From positions 1 through 13,967 of the forward strand of contig JALDAH010000020.1 in the NCBI GenBank assembly GCA_022729275.1: a stretch of DNA of 13,967 nucleotides, read 5' to 3'. This stretch comes from Candidatus Nanoanaerosalina archaeon. GTDB taxonomy: Archaea > Nanohalarchaeota > Nanosalinia > Nanosalinales > Nanoanaerosalinaceae. Positions within the stretch are counted from its first letter, which is position 1. Every line of letters starts with the position of its first letter. The position numbers and the translations under genes are program-made. Shown piece by piece: positions 1 through 6,510 of the stretch. The notes below the pieces were generated by a model that saw only the letters and a list, made by a program, of their open reading frames with translations, did not search any database and was not told the DNA's origin.

Positions 1-31
1 ACCAATTTTTCTGTGCAACTGATTTTGCCAT
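1..31 (-). CDS. rps3ae: Ribosomal protein S3Ae, N-terminal fragment (partial)
   Basis: Only the first ten codons lie in the window, reading MAKSVAQKNW on the minus strand before the window edge. A GTGGTT stretch five bases before the ATG could serve as a ribosome binding site. The family call rests on two things: the MAK...W start, which resembles archaeal S3Ae, and the position, since rps15, recJ and rps3ae are commonly consecutive in archaea. S3Ae is a small-subunit ribosomal protein of archaea and eukaryotes. Ten residues are too few for proof, so this is mainly inferred from gene order. The gene starts 29 bases after the recJ stop and is probably cotranscribed with it. Confidence 0.6.
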   Translation of the reverse strand, partial: MAKSVAQKNW

Positions 32-60
32 TTTTAACCACACTCTCTATTTGTCGTGAC

Positions 61-1434
61 CTAATCTTTTAACTGTTTTAAAGAATTTTTTATAATCTTT
101 ATAAACCTGTCCCGTTCTTCTCTCGGTATCTTTCCGCCGGCAGCCATCCTGTGTCCACCACCTTTTCCACCCACTTTTTCACAACTTTCTTCCATCAATT
201 TGTTTAGCTGTACCTTGTCTTCGTATCCATCAGTCAACCTAGAGGATACCTTGATTTTATCCTCGCCCTTTTCGGCAAGCCCCAAAACAACCGGTCCCTC
301 TACCATACCTGATTTCGTGGCGATAGTGGTGATTGTCCCGATCATGTTAGGATTTATATTTCCTCCAGCTTTGATCAAAGTACCAAAAGAGGTTTTTTCA
401 ACAAAATCCTCGTCATCTATTTTCCTCTCAAGAAGTGACATGTACTTGCTTATCTTTCTTCCGTACTCTTTCTTGATTTTCCATGCTTTATCGTATTCTG
501 AATTGATGCAGATGTCAAGAGCTTTCTCAGGTTTTTCAAGCTTCCCACAAGCATTCATAAGTGAAGAAAACTCCTGAATCTCCCAACCGTTTTTCAATAC
601 ATATACTTTTCCAAGAAGATTCTCAACATTCTCGTAGCCTCTTGTTATAAGCCCGTGGATTATGTTTCTTTCCTCTTCTTCAGAAAGATCTGAGAGAGTT
701 CTCCAGCCTTCATCATCTCTAAGATTTATTCCGATGTTTCTTAAGAACTGAACGGTTCCGGATTCATCATTAGAGATACCATCCAGGAATGGGTCAGTGG
801 TATATTTCAAAGCCTTTACAAGACTTTTGCTACTCCTTCCATATAGTCTTAAACCATTCTTTACATTGATAACATCTTTTTTTTCCGCTTCATCCAGAAA
901 TTCACGGTTCATACCGGTGAAGGTATTATCATTTTTTTGGATGTCTCCTGTAGCACCTATAAGTGCGAACTGAAGAAGTTCATCCGAATTTTTAAGTGCT
1001 TTATTAGCTATTACATAGGTGACACCAGCACCCGAAATCTCTTCACCTCCATCTATCTCTTCTCCGTTGTTAATAAGCATGGGATTAACATGGATATCTA
1101 CTTCTCCGTCCTCTGCTACCTCGTGGTGATCAGCTATCACAACCATTCTATTCTCAAAAGTATCAGATATAATATCTTTTTGTCCGCTGCCTATATCCGT
1201 GAAGAAAACGACTTTCTGTTCATACTTCCCATTAATCTTTTCAAGCTTTTTTTCTGTTAACTCATCGACAAAGATTTGTTCAAACTTTTTGTCAAGCTCA
1301 TCAAGCATTACATTAGCCACTACAGCTGAAGATATGCCATCGCAATCATAATGACTTATAACGAGAATTTCTTGTTCAGTATCTCTTAGAAATTTAGCTG
1401 CTTCCTCTGCTAATTTAAAAAATCTTTCTTTCAG
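61..1434 (-). CDS. recJ: RecJ-like DHH/DHHA1 phosphoesterase (probable single-strand exonuclease), CTG start
   Basis: About 457 residues. DHH-family motif I (SHYDCDG, near residue 27) is followed by FFTDIGSGQ, the DHH signature IADHHE and ALIGATGD. A C-terminal DHHA1 domain ends with the glycine-rich GGKGGGHRMAAGG nucleic-acid-binding loop. Archaeal relatives (RecJ/GAN type) degrade single-stranded DNA or RNA, and some associate with the replicative helicase and GINS; that role is inferred here. Start choice: the first GTG in frame (1320) would remove motif I. The open frame runs back to a stop at 1468-1470 without ATG, GTG or TTG, and its only near-cognate Leu start is CTG at 1434. GAGGT lies seven bases before that CTG. 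From there the protein begins LKERFFKLAEEAAKFL, a natural lead-in for this family. The gene follows rps15 by 37 bases and precedes rps3ae. Confidence 0.88.
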   Translation of the reverse strand: MKERFFKLAEEAAKFLRDTEQEILVISHYDCDGISSAVVANVMLDELDKKFEQIFVDELTEKKLEKINGKYEQKVVFFTDIGSGQKDIISDTFENRMVVIADHHEVAEDGEVDIHVNPMLINNGEEIDGGEEISGAGVTYVIANKALKNSDELLQFALIGATGDIQKNDNTFTGMNREFLDEAEKKDVINVKNGLRLYGRSSKSLVKALKYTTDPFLDGISNDESGTVQFLRNIGINLRDDEGWRTLSDLSEEEERNIIHGLITRGYENVENLLGKVYVLKNGWEIQEFSSLMNACGKLEKPEKALDICINSEYDKAWKIKKEYGRKISKYMSLLERKIDDEDFVEKTSFGTLIKAGGNINPNMIGTITTIATKSGMVEGPVVLGLAEKGEDKIKVSSRLTDGYEDKVQLNKLMEESCEKVGGKGGGHRMAAGGKIPREERDRFIKIIKNSLKQLKD

Positions 1435-1441
1435 ACTTAAA

Positions 1442-1446
1442 ACCTC
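1442..1446 (-). promoter_or_regulatory. Shine-Dalgarno GAGGT that supports the CTG start of recJ
   Basis: The minus strand reads GAGGT, then seven bases, then CTG (1434-1432). This matches part of the archaeal anti-Shine-Dalgarno complement GGAGGTGA at normal spacing, and it is the main reason for placing the recJ start here and not at the internal GTG. Confidence 0.6.
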
Positions 1447-1471
1447 AAAAAATAAATGTAGAAATGTTTAT

Positions 1472-1921
1472 TTACTTGACGTAAAGTCTTGCTTTATCTA
1501 TGGAATACTTCCAGTCCTCTGGCAGTTTATCTCCCCGGTAATACTTTACTAGTCTTCTGATCTTTGATTCAGTAAGGCTTAAACTCCTCTTGGCTTCCAT
1601 GTCTTTTTTGTTTCTCTCAAGATGCTCCCTTATCTGAATAGCTTTTTCCATCAATTTGTAAAGATCTTCAGGAACCTCAAGAGCTACTTCTTCCTTTTCT
1701 AATATTTGGTTTATGGATTTCCCTGTAACAGCCTTAACATCCGGTATACCATAACGATCTCTGAGTTCCTGTCCGATCTCAGAAGGCATCATGTCTTCGT
1801 CTGCCAGCTTTGTGATGAGGTCTTTAATCTCTTCTTCTTCATAGTCCACCATGCTGAGGTCAGGGTTCTTTGGTTTTGTCGAACCCGAGACACCTCTTCC
1901 TCTTGAGTGCATTCTTGCCAT
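1472..1921 (-). CDS. rps15: Small-subunit ribosomal protein S15 (archaeal/eukaryotic uS15 type)
   Basis: 149 residues starting MARMHSRGRGVSGSTKP, the usual archaeal and eukaryotic N-terminal extension. The conserved S15 core follows: PSEIGQELRDRYGIPDVKAVTGKSI, then LPEDLYKLM-like text, REHLERNKKD and the RNA-binding end SKIRRLVKYYRG. It is a primary 16S rRNA-binding protein of the small subunit. A GTG three codons earlier (1930) is in frame, but the ATG is preferred because family members start with M-(A/G)-R-M-H and because GTGGT lies just before it. It is the first gene of a probable rps15-recJ-rps3ae unit, with a TATA-like box about 45 bases upstream. Length is normal for the archaeal form. 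Confidence 0.96.
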   Translation of the reverse strand: MARMHSRGRGVSGSTKPKNPDLSMVDYEEEEIKDLITKLADEDMMPSEIGQELRDRYGIPDVKAVTGKSINQILEKEEVALEVPEDLYKLMEKAIQIREHLERNKKDMEAKRSLSLTESKIRRLVKYYRGDKLPEDWKYSIDKARLYVK

Positions 1922-1963
1922 TGTTACCACTTTTTTAGTTAACAGTTATGATTACTTGTGAAG

Positions 1964-1974
1964 TTTTAAATATC
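1964..1974 (-). promoter_or_regulatory. Probable TATA box for the rps15 operon
   Basis: The minus strand reads ATATTTAAAAC just after a purine-rich GAAAAGG that could act as a BRE. Transcription starting about 25 bases on would give a leader of some 20 bases containing the GTGGT ribosome binding site. Pattern only. Confidence 0.5.
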
Positions 1975-1992
1975 CTTTTCTTGGTTTCAAAA

Positions 1993-2580
1993 CTAGTTGT
2001 ACCTTGTTCTGCCCTCCATCTCTCCAAGTCTATTCTCCAGCTTTTCCCTGTTCCCTATACTTGAATAACCTTCCATTATTTTATCAAACGCCTGATCTGA
2101 AACTGTGTGGTGAGTTGCTTCCAAAACCTGTTTAAGCAATCTCATGTCCGTTGCTTTGTCTTCAAGTCGTTCTGAAGAAAAACTGAGACCAAAATCAATG
2201 AAACATAGTTCATCATTCTCAACTATCACGTTGGAAGTTGTTAAATCTCCATGTATGATGTTTTGTGAATGAAGCCTGGCTATATCTTCACCTAATTGCT
2301 CCCATAAATCATCTCTTTCCTCAAAGATATCGCGGATAATTTTACCTTTCACCAGCTCCATTTTCAAAGTGTGGCCCGAATCTTCAATTATTTCCGGGAC
2401 ACGCACACCTGCTTTTCTGGCCTTTTTCATCATCTTTGACTCTTCCCGGGTTCTTTCATCCCTAATCTTTTTGTCAAGTTTTTCATTTCTGTATCCTTTT
2501 TTGACCCTTTTTTTTATGACTTCGTCATTTTCAAAGAAAATCTTGGCCTCCGCACCCTGGTTGAAATACTTCTTAACCAT
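1993..2580 (-). CDS. bud32: Bud32, KEOPS-complex atypical protein kinase/ATPase
   Basis: 195 residues. The protein opens with the small glycine-loop-like stretch FNQGAEAKIF, typical of Bud32. It keeps the reduced kinase core: catalytic IIHGDLTTSNVIV, the DFG motif in FIDFGLSF, and the Bud32-specific EDKATDMRLLKQVLE. The C-terminal EMEGRTRYN fits the basic RGR-type tail of the family. Bud32 is an ATPase that stimulates Kae1 during t6A37 synthesis on ANN-decoding tRNAs. The ATG at 2580 is preferred to an upstream in-frame ATG (2619), because family members start a few residues before the glycine loop. The chosen start overlaps the end of sua5 by eight bases (ATGGTTAA). In many archaea Bud32 is fused to Kae1; here it is separate and Sua5 lies between them. 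Confidence 0.95.
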   Translation of the reverse strand: MVKKYFNQGAEAKIFFENDEVIKKRVKKGYRNEKLDKKIRDERTREESKMMKKARKAGVRVPEIIEDSGHTLKMELVKGKIIRDIFEERDDLWEQLGEDIARLHSQNIIHGDLTTSNVIVENDELCFIDFGLSFSSERLEDKATDMRLLKQVLEATHHTVSDQAFDKIMEGYSSIGNREKLENRLGEMEGRTRYN

Positions 2581-3172
2581 CTTTGAACCCTTCCACCTCT
2601 CTTGATATCGAATCCTCATTTATAGGTCCTTGTCTGAAAACTTCGAGTGTCCCCGTCTGAAGACTTATAATCGTTGAAGGCTTTTTCATTTCAAGTTTTC
2701 CTGAATCTATCACAAAATCAACTTTTTCTTCTAGTTCTTCTGATATTTGATCTATAGAATAGGCTGATTTCTTTCCCGAGATATTGGCGCTGGTGGCAAC
2801 TATAGGTTTTCCAAGCTTTTTTGAAAGCTGTCTGCATATCTTTTCGGACGAAATTCTGAAAGCAAAATCTTTATTAACGATATCAGGTAATGTATCTTTT
2901 TTCTCTGATACAATGGTCAGTGGTCCAGGCATGAACTTTTCACATACATATCTTTCCAGATCAGTCAGTTTACAGTAATTTTCCGCTGTTTCCAGTGAAT
3001 CAACTATACATGTTAACCTCTTGTTTCTATCTCTTTTCTTAAAGGAGTAAATCTTTTCAACAGCCTTGACATCTGTAGCATCACATCCTATGCCATAACA
3101 TGTTTCAGTAGGATAAATTAAAACTCCTCCTTTATTCAATACATTTACTGCTTCCTCTATTATATCTCTCAT
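2573..3172 (-). CDS. sua5: Sua5/YrdC threonylcarbamoyl-AMP synthase
   Basis: 199 residues, a single YrdC domain without the extra C-terminal Sua5 domain. Visible motifs are the N-terminal GGVLIYPTETCYGIGCDA, the basic substrate-binding stretch SFKKRDRNKRLTCIV, MPGPLTIV and the SANISG loop. It makes threonylcarbamoyl-adenylate from threonine, bicarbonate and ATP, the donor that the Kae1 complex transfers to A37 of tRNA. The start at 3172 uses an ATGA overlap with the kae1 stop, which suggests translational coupling. An in-frame ATG at 3205 would add eleven residues (MENRTGEYSVA) inside kae1 and cannot be fully excluded. Its neighbours catalyse the next step of the same pathway, so the function is well supported. 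Confidence 0.94.
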   Translation of the reverse strand: MRDIIEEAVNVLNKGGVLIYPTETCYGIGCDATDVKAVEKIYSFKKRDRNKRLTCIVDSLETAENYCKLTDLERYVCEKFMPGPLTIVSEKKDTLPDIVNKDFAFRISSEKICRQLSKKLGKPIVATSANISGKKSAYSIDQISEELEEKVDFVIDSGKLEMKKPSTIISLQTGTLEVFRQGPINEDSISREVEGFKDG

Positions 3173-4143
3173 AGCCACGGAATATTCACCTGTTCGGTTC
3201 TCCATCCAGGTCTTATACCTGATTCTTTAAGATCGGTTTTTAAGCCATTTTCCAACATCTTCTGTCCAGTGTAAGCTATCATAGCTCCATTATCCATGCA
3301 GTATTTGAGAGGTGATTTTGCCGAGGTAGCCCCTCTTTCCTCTGCCATTGTTTCCATCATCTGGTTTAATCTTTTGTTGGCTGCTACACCACCGGTGATT
3401 AATACTTCTTTTTTTCCAGTGTGAGCCATTGCTCTCTCAGTAGCTTCGACAAGCATTGCAAACGCATGTTCCTGGAAAGAATAACAAATATCTTCTTTAT
3501 TGTGTTTTTCAAGTAATCTCTGGACTTTTGTAACGAGACCAGAGTATGAGAAATCCATTCCTTTAACAACATAAGGTAGTTCAATGAACTTTTCTCCTTT
3601 CTCAGCAAGTTTTTCAAGTTCAGGACCTCCGGGGTGTGGTATCCCAATTTTTCTTGCTACCTTGTCGATGGCGTTTCCTATGGCTATATCAAGAGTCTCG
3701 CCGAAGACTCTGTACCTGCCTCCTGCTGCACCAATCACCTGAGAGTTTCCTCCAGCAACGTAAAGTGTCACAGGGTCTCTCACACCGGTCTCTTTTTTAC
3801 CTATTTCTATGTGCGACACACAATGATTCACACCTACTAAAGGAATATTAAGTGCTTCTGATAAACTTCTAGCAGTTACACCACCGATTTGAAGACATTG
3901 AGGTATACCAGGACCTTGAGAAAAAGCTATTGAATCTATTTCTTCTTTATCCACATTCGATGAATTCAAAGCATTTTTTAAAGTATTTACAGCGTTAGCA
4001 TAATGATGTTCAGAAGCTTTACCTGGATGTATACCTCCTTTTTCGGGTCGGTACATGGATTTTTGGTTTATAACTACTTCCTCATCCTCCACTATACCAA
4101 CTCCGAATGTGTGTGCTGTTGATTCAATACCTACTGTTATCAT
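3169..4143 (-). CDS. kae1: Kae1/TsaD tRNA threonylcarbamoyltransferase catalytic subunit
   Basis: 324 residues, the normal archaeal length for an unfused Kae1. The ASKHA-fold motifs are clear: IESTAHTFGVGI at the N-terminus, GIHPGKASEHH, FSQGPGIPQCL, the metal-binding His pair in NHCVSH (His107 and His111), YVAGGNSQV, DIAIGNAIDKVARKIG, and the C-terminal ITGGVAANKRL plus CMDNGAMIAY with the metal-binding Asp. It transfers threonylcarbamoyl to A37 of tRNAs reading ANN codons, working with Bud32 and other KEOPS subunits. Pcc1 and Cgi121 are not in this window. The ATG at 4143 was chosen because family members start M-x-x-LGIE; the upstream ATG at 4167 adds eight unconserved residues. This is the first gene of the kae1-sua5-bud32 cluster. 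Confidence 0.97.
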   Translation of the reverse strand: MITVGIESTAHTFGVGIVEDEEVVINQKSMYRPEKGGIHPGKASEHHYANAVNTLKNALNSSNVDKEEIDSIAFSQGPGIPQCLQIGGVTARSLSEALNIPLVGVNHCVSHIEIGKKETGVRDPVTLYVAGGNSQVIGAAGGRYRVFGETLDIAIGNAIDKVARKIGIPHPGGPELEKLAEKGEKFIELPYVVKGMDFSYSGLVTKVQRLLEKHNKEDICYSFQEHAFAMLVEATERAMAHTGKKEVLITGGVAANKRLNQMMETMAEERGATSAKSPLKYCMDNGAMIAYTGQKMLENGLKTDLKESGIRPGWRTEQVNIPWL

Positions 4144-4170
4144 GGTCTGAAAACCTGTTGTATTCAAAGT

Positions 4171-4180
4171 TTTTTAAACA
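4171..4180 (-). promoter_or_regulatory. Probable TATA box for kae1-sua5-bud32
   Basis: The minus strand reads TGTTTAAAAA about 30 bases before the kae1 ATG. It implies a very short leader, and that the t6A cluster is transcribed separately from the ribosomal/RNA polymerase operon upstream. Pattern only. Confidence 0.4.
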
Positions 4181-4227
4181 AACGATTTTGATGATTAAAG
4201 AAAGTAGAAATAGGATATTAGGTTTCA

Positions 4228-4245
4228 AGAGGGTTTTAACCCTCT
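4228..4245 (-). terminator. Eight-base-pair inverted repeat at the end of rps27ae
   Basis: AGAGGGTT and AACCCTCT flank a two-base centre, forming a near-perfect 18-base palindrome that overlaps the rps27ae stop codon. On the minus strand a T-rich stretch follows about 20 bases later (near 4190-4215). It could be an mRNA 3'-end hairpin or a protein-binding palindrome. Archaeal termination mainly needs U-tracts, so the terminator role is tentative. Confidence 0.35.
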
Positions 4246-4396
4246 ATTTCTGTATCTTGGAGTAACCGCATTTTCCACAGCTCTCTCTGTTCTGGTGTTG
4301 AGCAAGAAGTGAGTCACACCTTGGACAGATCTTTCCATCAAGTTCGGCTTCTTCGCTGTATTTTTCCCATCTTTTAACATTGGAATGTTTTCCCAT
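4244..4396 (-). CDS. rps27ae: Small-subunit ribosomal protein S27ae (zinc ribbon)
   Basis: A 50-residue protein, MGKHSNVKRWEKYSEEAELDG at its start. It has one C2-C2 zinc ribbon: CPRC (Cys24 and Cys27) and CGKC (Cys40 and Cys43), followed by GYSKIQK. The spacing and the CGKCGY ending are characteristic of archaeal S27ae, which corresponds to the ribosomal part of eukaryotic ubiquitin-S27a. It binds the small subunit near the decoding head region. It is preceded by an ideal ribosome binding site, GAGGTGA, five bases before the ATG. It is the last gene of the PIN-ppa-rpo7-spt4-rps24e-rps27ae run and starts 11 bases after rps24e. Confidence 0.95.
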   Translation of the reverse strand: MGKHSNVKRWEKYSEEAELDGKICPRCDSLLAQHQNRESCGKCGYSKIQK

Positions 4397-4407
4397 TTTT
4401 TCACCTC

Positions 4408-4695
4408 TTATTCTTCTTTTTCTTCTTCGTTTGGTTCTCCTTCTTCATCTTCCTGTTCAATTTCTCTGATTTTCTCATCGAAAACCTTTAATTTGACTCT
4501 GGAAAAACCGATTCCAAAATCCGTGTTTATTGAACCTAACTGGATTTTTTCCTGGTCTTCATCGTTTTCCGCGGAAAATTTTGAAATGATTTTATCTTTT
4601 GAAGGAGTTGCTTCTTTCTGGTGGCTTATCTCAAGAAAATATTCTTTTCTGCCGACCAGAGGATTTTCTTTTGAATCTTTAATCTCTATTTCCAT
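4408..4695 (-). CDS. rps24e: Small-subunit ribosomal protein S24e
   Basis: 95 residues. The start MEIEIKDSKENPLVGRKEY and the central HQKEATPSKDKI and TDFGIGFSRVKLKVFD blocks are the S24e signature. The last 15 or so residues are almost all acidic (EQEDEEGEPNEEEKEE), where many archaeal members end soon after the VYD-like block. This tail may reflect a saline or acidic-proteome lifestyle, or may just be a disordered extension. The ribosome binding site GAGGTGA lies five bases before the ATG. The 11-base spacers before and after the gene are identical in sequence. Confidence 0.95.
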   Translation of the reverse strand: MEIEIKDSKENPLVGRKEYFLEISHQKEATPSKDKIISKFSAENDEDQEKIQLGSINTDFGIGFSRVKLKVFDEKIREIEQEDEEGEPNEEEKEE

Positions 4696-4706
4696 TTTTT
4701 CACCTC

Positions 4707-4898
4707 TTATCCTTTTACTCTGATAGCATACTTTCCTGGACTGTTTAGTTCCATTTCTTCTGCTAGTTTAGAAGTCTCTGAATCATATATAATAATCATC
4801 CCCTTCCAAGAAGTTGTTAATTCGTTGCTCTTACAAATAGGACAAGTATTACCCTTTTCTACTAGTCTTTTACAGTTTTTACATGCTTTTTCTGCCAT
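4707..4898 (-). CDS. spt4: Spt4, transcription elongation factor (RNA polymerase-associated, formerly RpoE'')
   Basis: 63 residues with a zinc-binding module CKNC (Cys6 and Cys9) and CPIC (Cys19 and Cys22). The archaeal Spt4 core follows: LTTSWKGMIIIYD, EMELNSPGKYAIRV. Spt4 pairs with the NGN domain of Spt5 and clamps RNA polymerase over the DNA channel to raise processivity. The length matches archaeal Spt4. It starts eight bases after the rpo7 stop, and the gap holds the ribosome binding site GGTGGT. The rpo7-spt4-rps24e-rps27ae order is a classical archaeal arrangement, so confidence is high. Confidence 0.96.
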   Translation of the reverse strand: MAEKACKNCKRLVEKGNTCPICKSNELTTSWKGMIIIYDSETSKLAEEMELNSPGKYAIRVKG

Positions 4899-4906
4899 TT
4901 TACCAC

Positions 4907-5476
4907 CTAATCTTCGTCTTCATCCTCTTCTTCCATCTCTTCAATCTCTTCCTCTATCCACTCCAACTTGCCAAGGGTTGGTTGTCTCATAGTCAGATTG
5001 ACCTTGTTGTCAGATTCTTCTTTCATGCTTACCGCTGTGATTCTTGCTCTTACAATATCACCTGGTTTAAGAGTCTTTGAACCATCTTTTCCTACTAACA
5101 TCTCTTGTTTCTCATCAAAATTAACGTAATCATCCATTATCTGAGATATATGGCAAAGTCCTTCGATAGGACCGATCCTGATAAATGCTCCGAACTCTGT
5201 TACATCTGTTACTTCTCCCTCTATCACTTCATGTAGCTCTGGCTCATAGGAGAAGAGTTTGTATGTAACAGGATAGTGAACACCGGCATCCTCAGGTTTT
5301 ATGTTTCCTTCACCTATTTCATCTATGTTTTCTACTTTGAGAACCATGCCGAGTTCTTTGATTATCTTTCCTTCAAACTGTAACCTCAGACTATCGTAAA
5401 CAGATTTTTCGACGTCTCTTCCAAGTAGTTTGGGTTCAACCCTTATCAATTCCTTCACGGTTGCTTTTTTATACAT
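4907..5476 (-). CDS. rpo7: DNA-directed RNA polymerase subunit Rpo7 (RpoE')
   Basis: 189 residues. The N-terminal tip domain (about 1-80) begins MYKKATVKELIRVEPKLLGRD and is followed by an S1/OB domain with the typical GEVTDVTEFGAFIRIGPIEGLCHISQI and VRARITAVS blocks. Rpo7 forms the stalk of archaeal RNA polymerase with Rpo4 (not in this window), assisting open-complex formation and RNA binding. The C-terminus is a run of about 20 mostly acidic residues (from WIEEEIEEMEEED onward), longer than in many relatives. The start is three bases after the pyrophosphatase stop. Confidence 0.96.
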   Translation of the reverse strand: MYKKATVKELIRVEPKLLGRDVEKSVYDSLRLQFEGKIIKELGMVLKVENIDEIGEGNIKPEDAGVHYPVTYKLFSYEPELHEVIEGEVTDVTEFGAFIRIGPIEGLCHISQIMDDYVNFDEKQEMLVGKDGSKTLKPGDIVRARITAVSMKEESDNKVNLTMRQPTLGKLEWIEEEIEEMEEEDEDED

Positions 5477-5479
5477 TTT

Positions 5480-6016
5480 TTATCCATACTTTCTTTTGTA
5501 TAGTTTTACAGAGTGTTTGACGGCTTTGATTGCAGCATCTCTTCCATCCCAACCGTTGACTTCAACAGTTTTTCCTTCCTCAAGATTCTTATATGTTCGG
5601 AAAAACTCGGCTATCTCCTTTTTGGTATGGGATGCTACATCATCTATGTCCTGTACCTCGTTATACCTTGGATCCTGTGAGGGAACGGCAAGTATTTTAT
5701 CATCTTTTTCACCACCATCTATCATCCTCATAAGACCTACAGGTCTCGCCTCTATTATACAACCAGGAAATGTTTTTTCATCCATCAGAACAATTATGTC
5801 CATAGGATCTCCGTCATCGTAAAGAGTTTTTGGTATGAAACCGTATTCTCCAGGGTAGTGCTGTGGACTGTGAAGCACTCTGTCAAGAACATATGTGCCA
5901 AATTCTTTTGAGTATTCAAACTTGTTTCTGCTTCCTTTAGGGATTTCAATTATAGCGAAAACTTCTTCAGGTACATTGGGTCCTGTAGGAAGTTCTCTCC
6001 AGTGGTCATCTACCAT
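5480..6016 (-). CDS. ppa: Soluble inorganic pyrophosphatase, family I
   Basis: 178 residues, usual for prokaryotic family I enzymes. Active-site elements visible: the IEIPKGSRNKFEY region with catalytic Lys and Arg, HYPGEYGFIPKTL, and the signature DDGDPMDIIV, whose Asp68, Asp70 and Asp73 bind the metals. KEIAEFFRTYKNLE lies further on. The enzyme hydrolyses pyrophosphate to phosphate in the cytoplasm and so pulls polymerase, ligase and adenylation reactions forward, including the Sua5 step encoded nearby. The ribosome binding site AGGTGA is six bases before the ATG, with its own TATA-like box further up. The only oddity is the tight coupling to rpo7 downstream. Confidence 0.96.
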   Translation of the reverse strand: MVDDHWRELPTGPNVPEEVFAIIEIPKGSRNKFEYSKEFGTYVLDRVLHSPQHYPGEYGFIPKTLYDDGDPMDIIVLMDEKTFPGCIIEARPVGLMRMIDGGEKDDKILAVPSQDPRYNEVQDIDDVASHTKKEIAEFFRTYKNLEEGKTVEVNGWDGRDAAIKAVKHSVKLYKRKYG

Positions 6017-6050
6017 TTGTGTTCACCTTTTTACAGAACATTTATTTCTA

Positions 6051-6060
6051 GTATAAACGT
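6051..6060 (-). promoter_or_regulatory. Probable TATA box for ppa and downstream genes
   Basis: The minus strand reads ACGTTTATAC about 25 bases ahead of the AGGTGA ribosome binding site (6023-6028). This would give a short leader carrying that site. It suggests a promoter for ppa-rpo7-spt4-rps24e-rps27ae separate from the PIN gene. Confidence 0.5.
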
Positions 6061-6102
6061 TCCTTCTATTTTTTTAAGTGTTTGTTCATTAAACGGTTTT
6101 TC

Positions 6103-6480
6103 CTACAATCTTCTCAGGTTTTTTGCTTCCAGATGGTTTTTCTGCCTGAGGTATATGTGTGGTATTTCTATGTTGTCAAGCTTGTTTCTAAGTTCCCTGT
6201 CATTTGTACATATCACGAAACCTTTCATTCCCTGTTCCAAAAGTTCCTGATCCACAGGTTTGTTTGCCCTAGTATCAATTACCTTTATGTCCTTTAAATC
6301 CAGGAGTTTCTTAAGCATTTTCCTGTATCTACCGTCTTTTATATTCATTGCTTCATTAAGTGTTCTTTCAAGTGTGTATAACTCATAACTTCCACCACAA
6401 AGTCTTTCGAACTCGTCAAAGATTTCTACGTTGAACTGGAACGGTATAACCAGAAAGTTTGCATCTAACAAAAGTTCCAT
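6103..6480 (-). CDS. PIN-domain protein, archaeal Fcf1/VapC9-like putative RNase
   Basis: 125 residues, a single PIN domain. It starts MELLLDANFLVIPFQFNVEIFDEFERL with the first acidic ligand Asp6. Further candidate metal ligands are Glu43 in LNEAM, Asp77 in KPVDQ and Asp94 in CTNDRELR. The DANFL(x)nPFQF(x)VDIF style of start marks the conserved archaeal family related to eukaryotic Fcf1/Utp24, which cleaves pre-rRNA. It is not encoded beside an antitoxin here. In many archaea this gene sits beside translation and RNA polymerase genes, as it does here, so ribosome biogenesis is a more likely role than toxin activity. No Shine-Dalgarno is seen before the ATG and the message may be leaderless. 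Confidence 0.85.
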   Translation of the reverse strand: MELLLDANFLVIPFQFNVEIFDEFERLCGGSYELYTLERTLNEAMNIKDGRYRKMLKKLLDLKDIKVIDTRANKPVDQELLEQGMKGFVICTNDRELRNKLDNIEIPHIYLRQKNHLEAKNLRRL

Positions 6481-6499
6481 ACTTCTTTATTAAAGCCAA

Positions 6500-6510
6500 T
6501 TTTTTTATTT
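6500..6510 (-). promoter_or_regulatory. Possible TATA-like element for the PIN gene
   Basis: An A-rich AAATAAAAAAA lies about 25 bases before the PIN ATG on the minus strand, which would suit a leaderless message. It is weak, since the whole intergenic region is AT-rich. Confidence 0.25.

Noticed and set aside
200..577. A 125-codon plus-strand open frame inside recJ
   Set aside because: It is Ser/Phe-rich antisense of a coding region with clear DHH/DHHA1 motifs on the other strand.
61..1320. Starting recJ at the GTG at 1320
   Set aside because: It would remove the first metal-binding motif, and no ribosome binding site precedes it. The frame upstream encodes the missing conserved residues.
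3399..3851. Several overlapping small open frames within kae1 on both strands
   Set aside because: Kae1 motifs run through the whole stretch without a break; these frames are shadows.
6103..6480. PIN gene as a VapC toxin of a toxin-antitoxin pair
   Set aside because: There is no antitoxin-sized gene next to it, and both the N-terminal pattern and the RNA polymerase/ribosome gene context match the archaeal Fcf1-like group.
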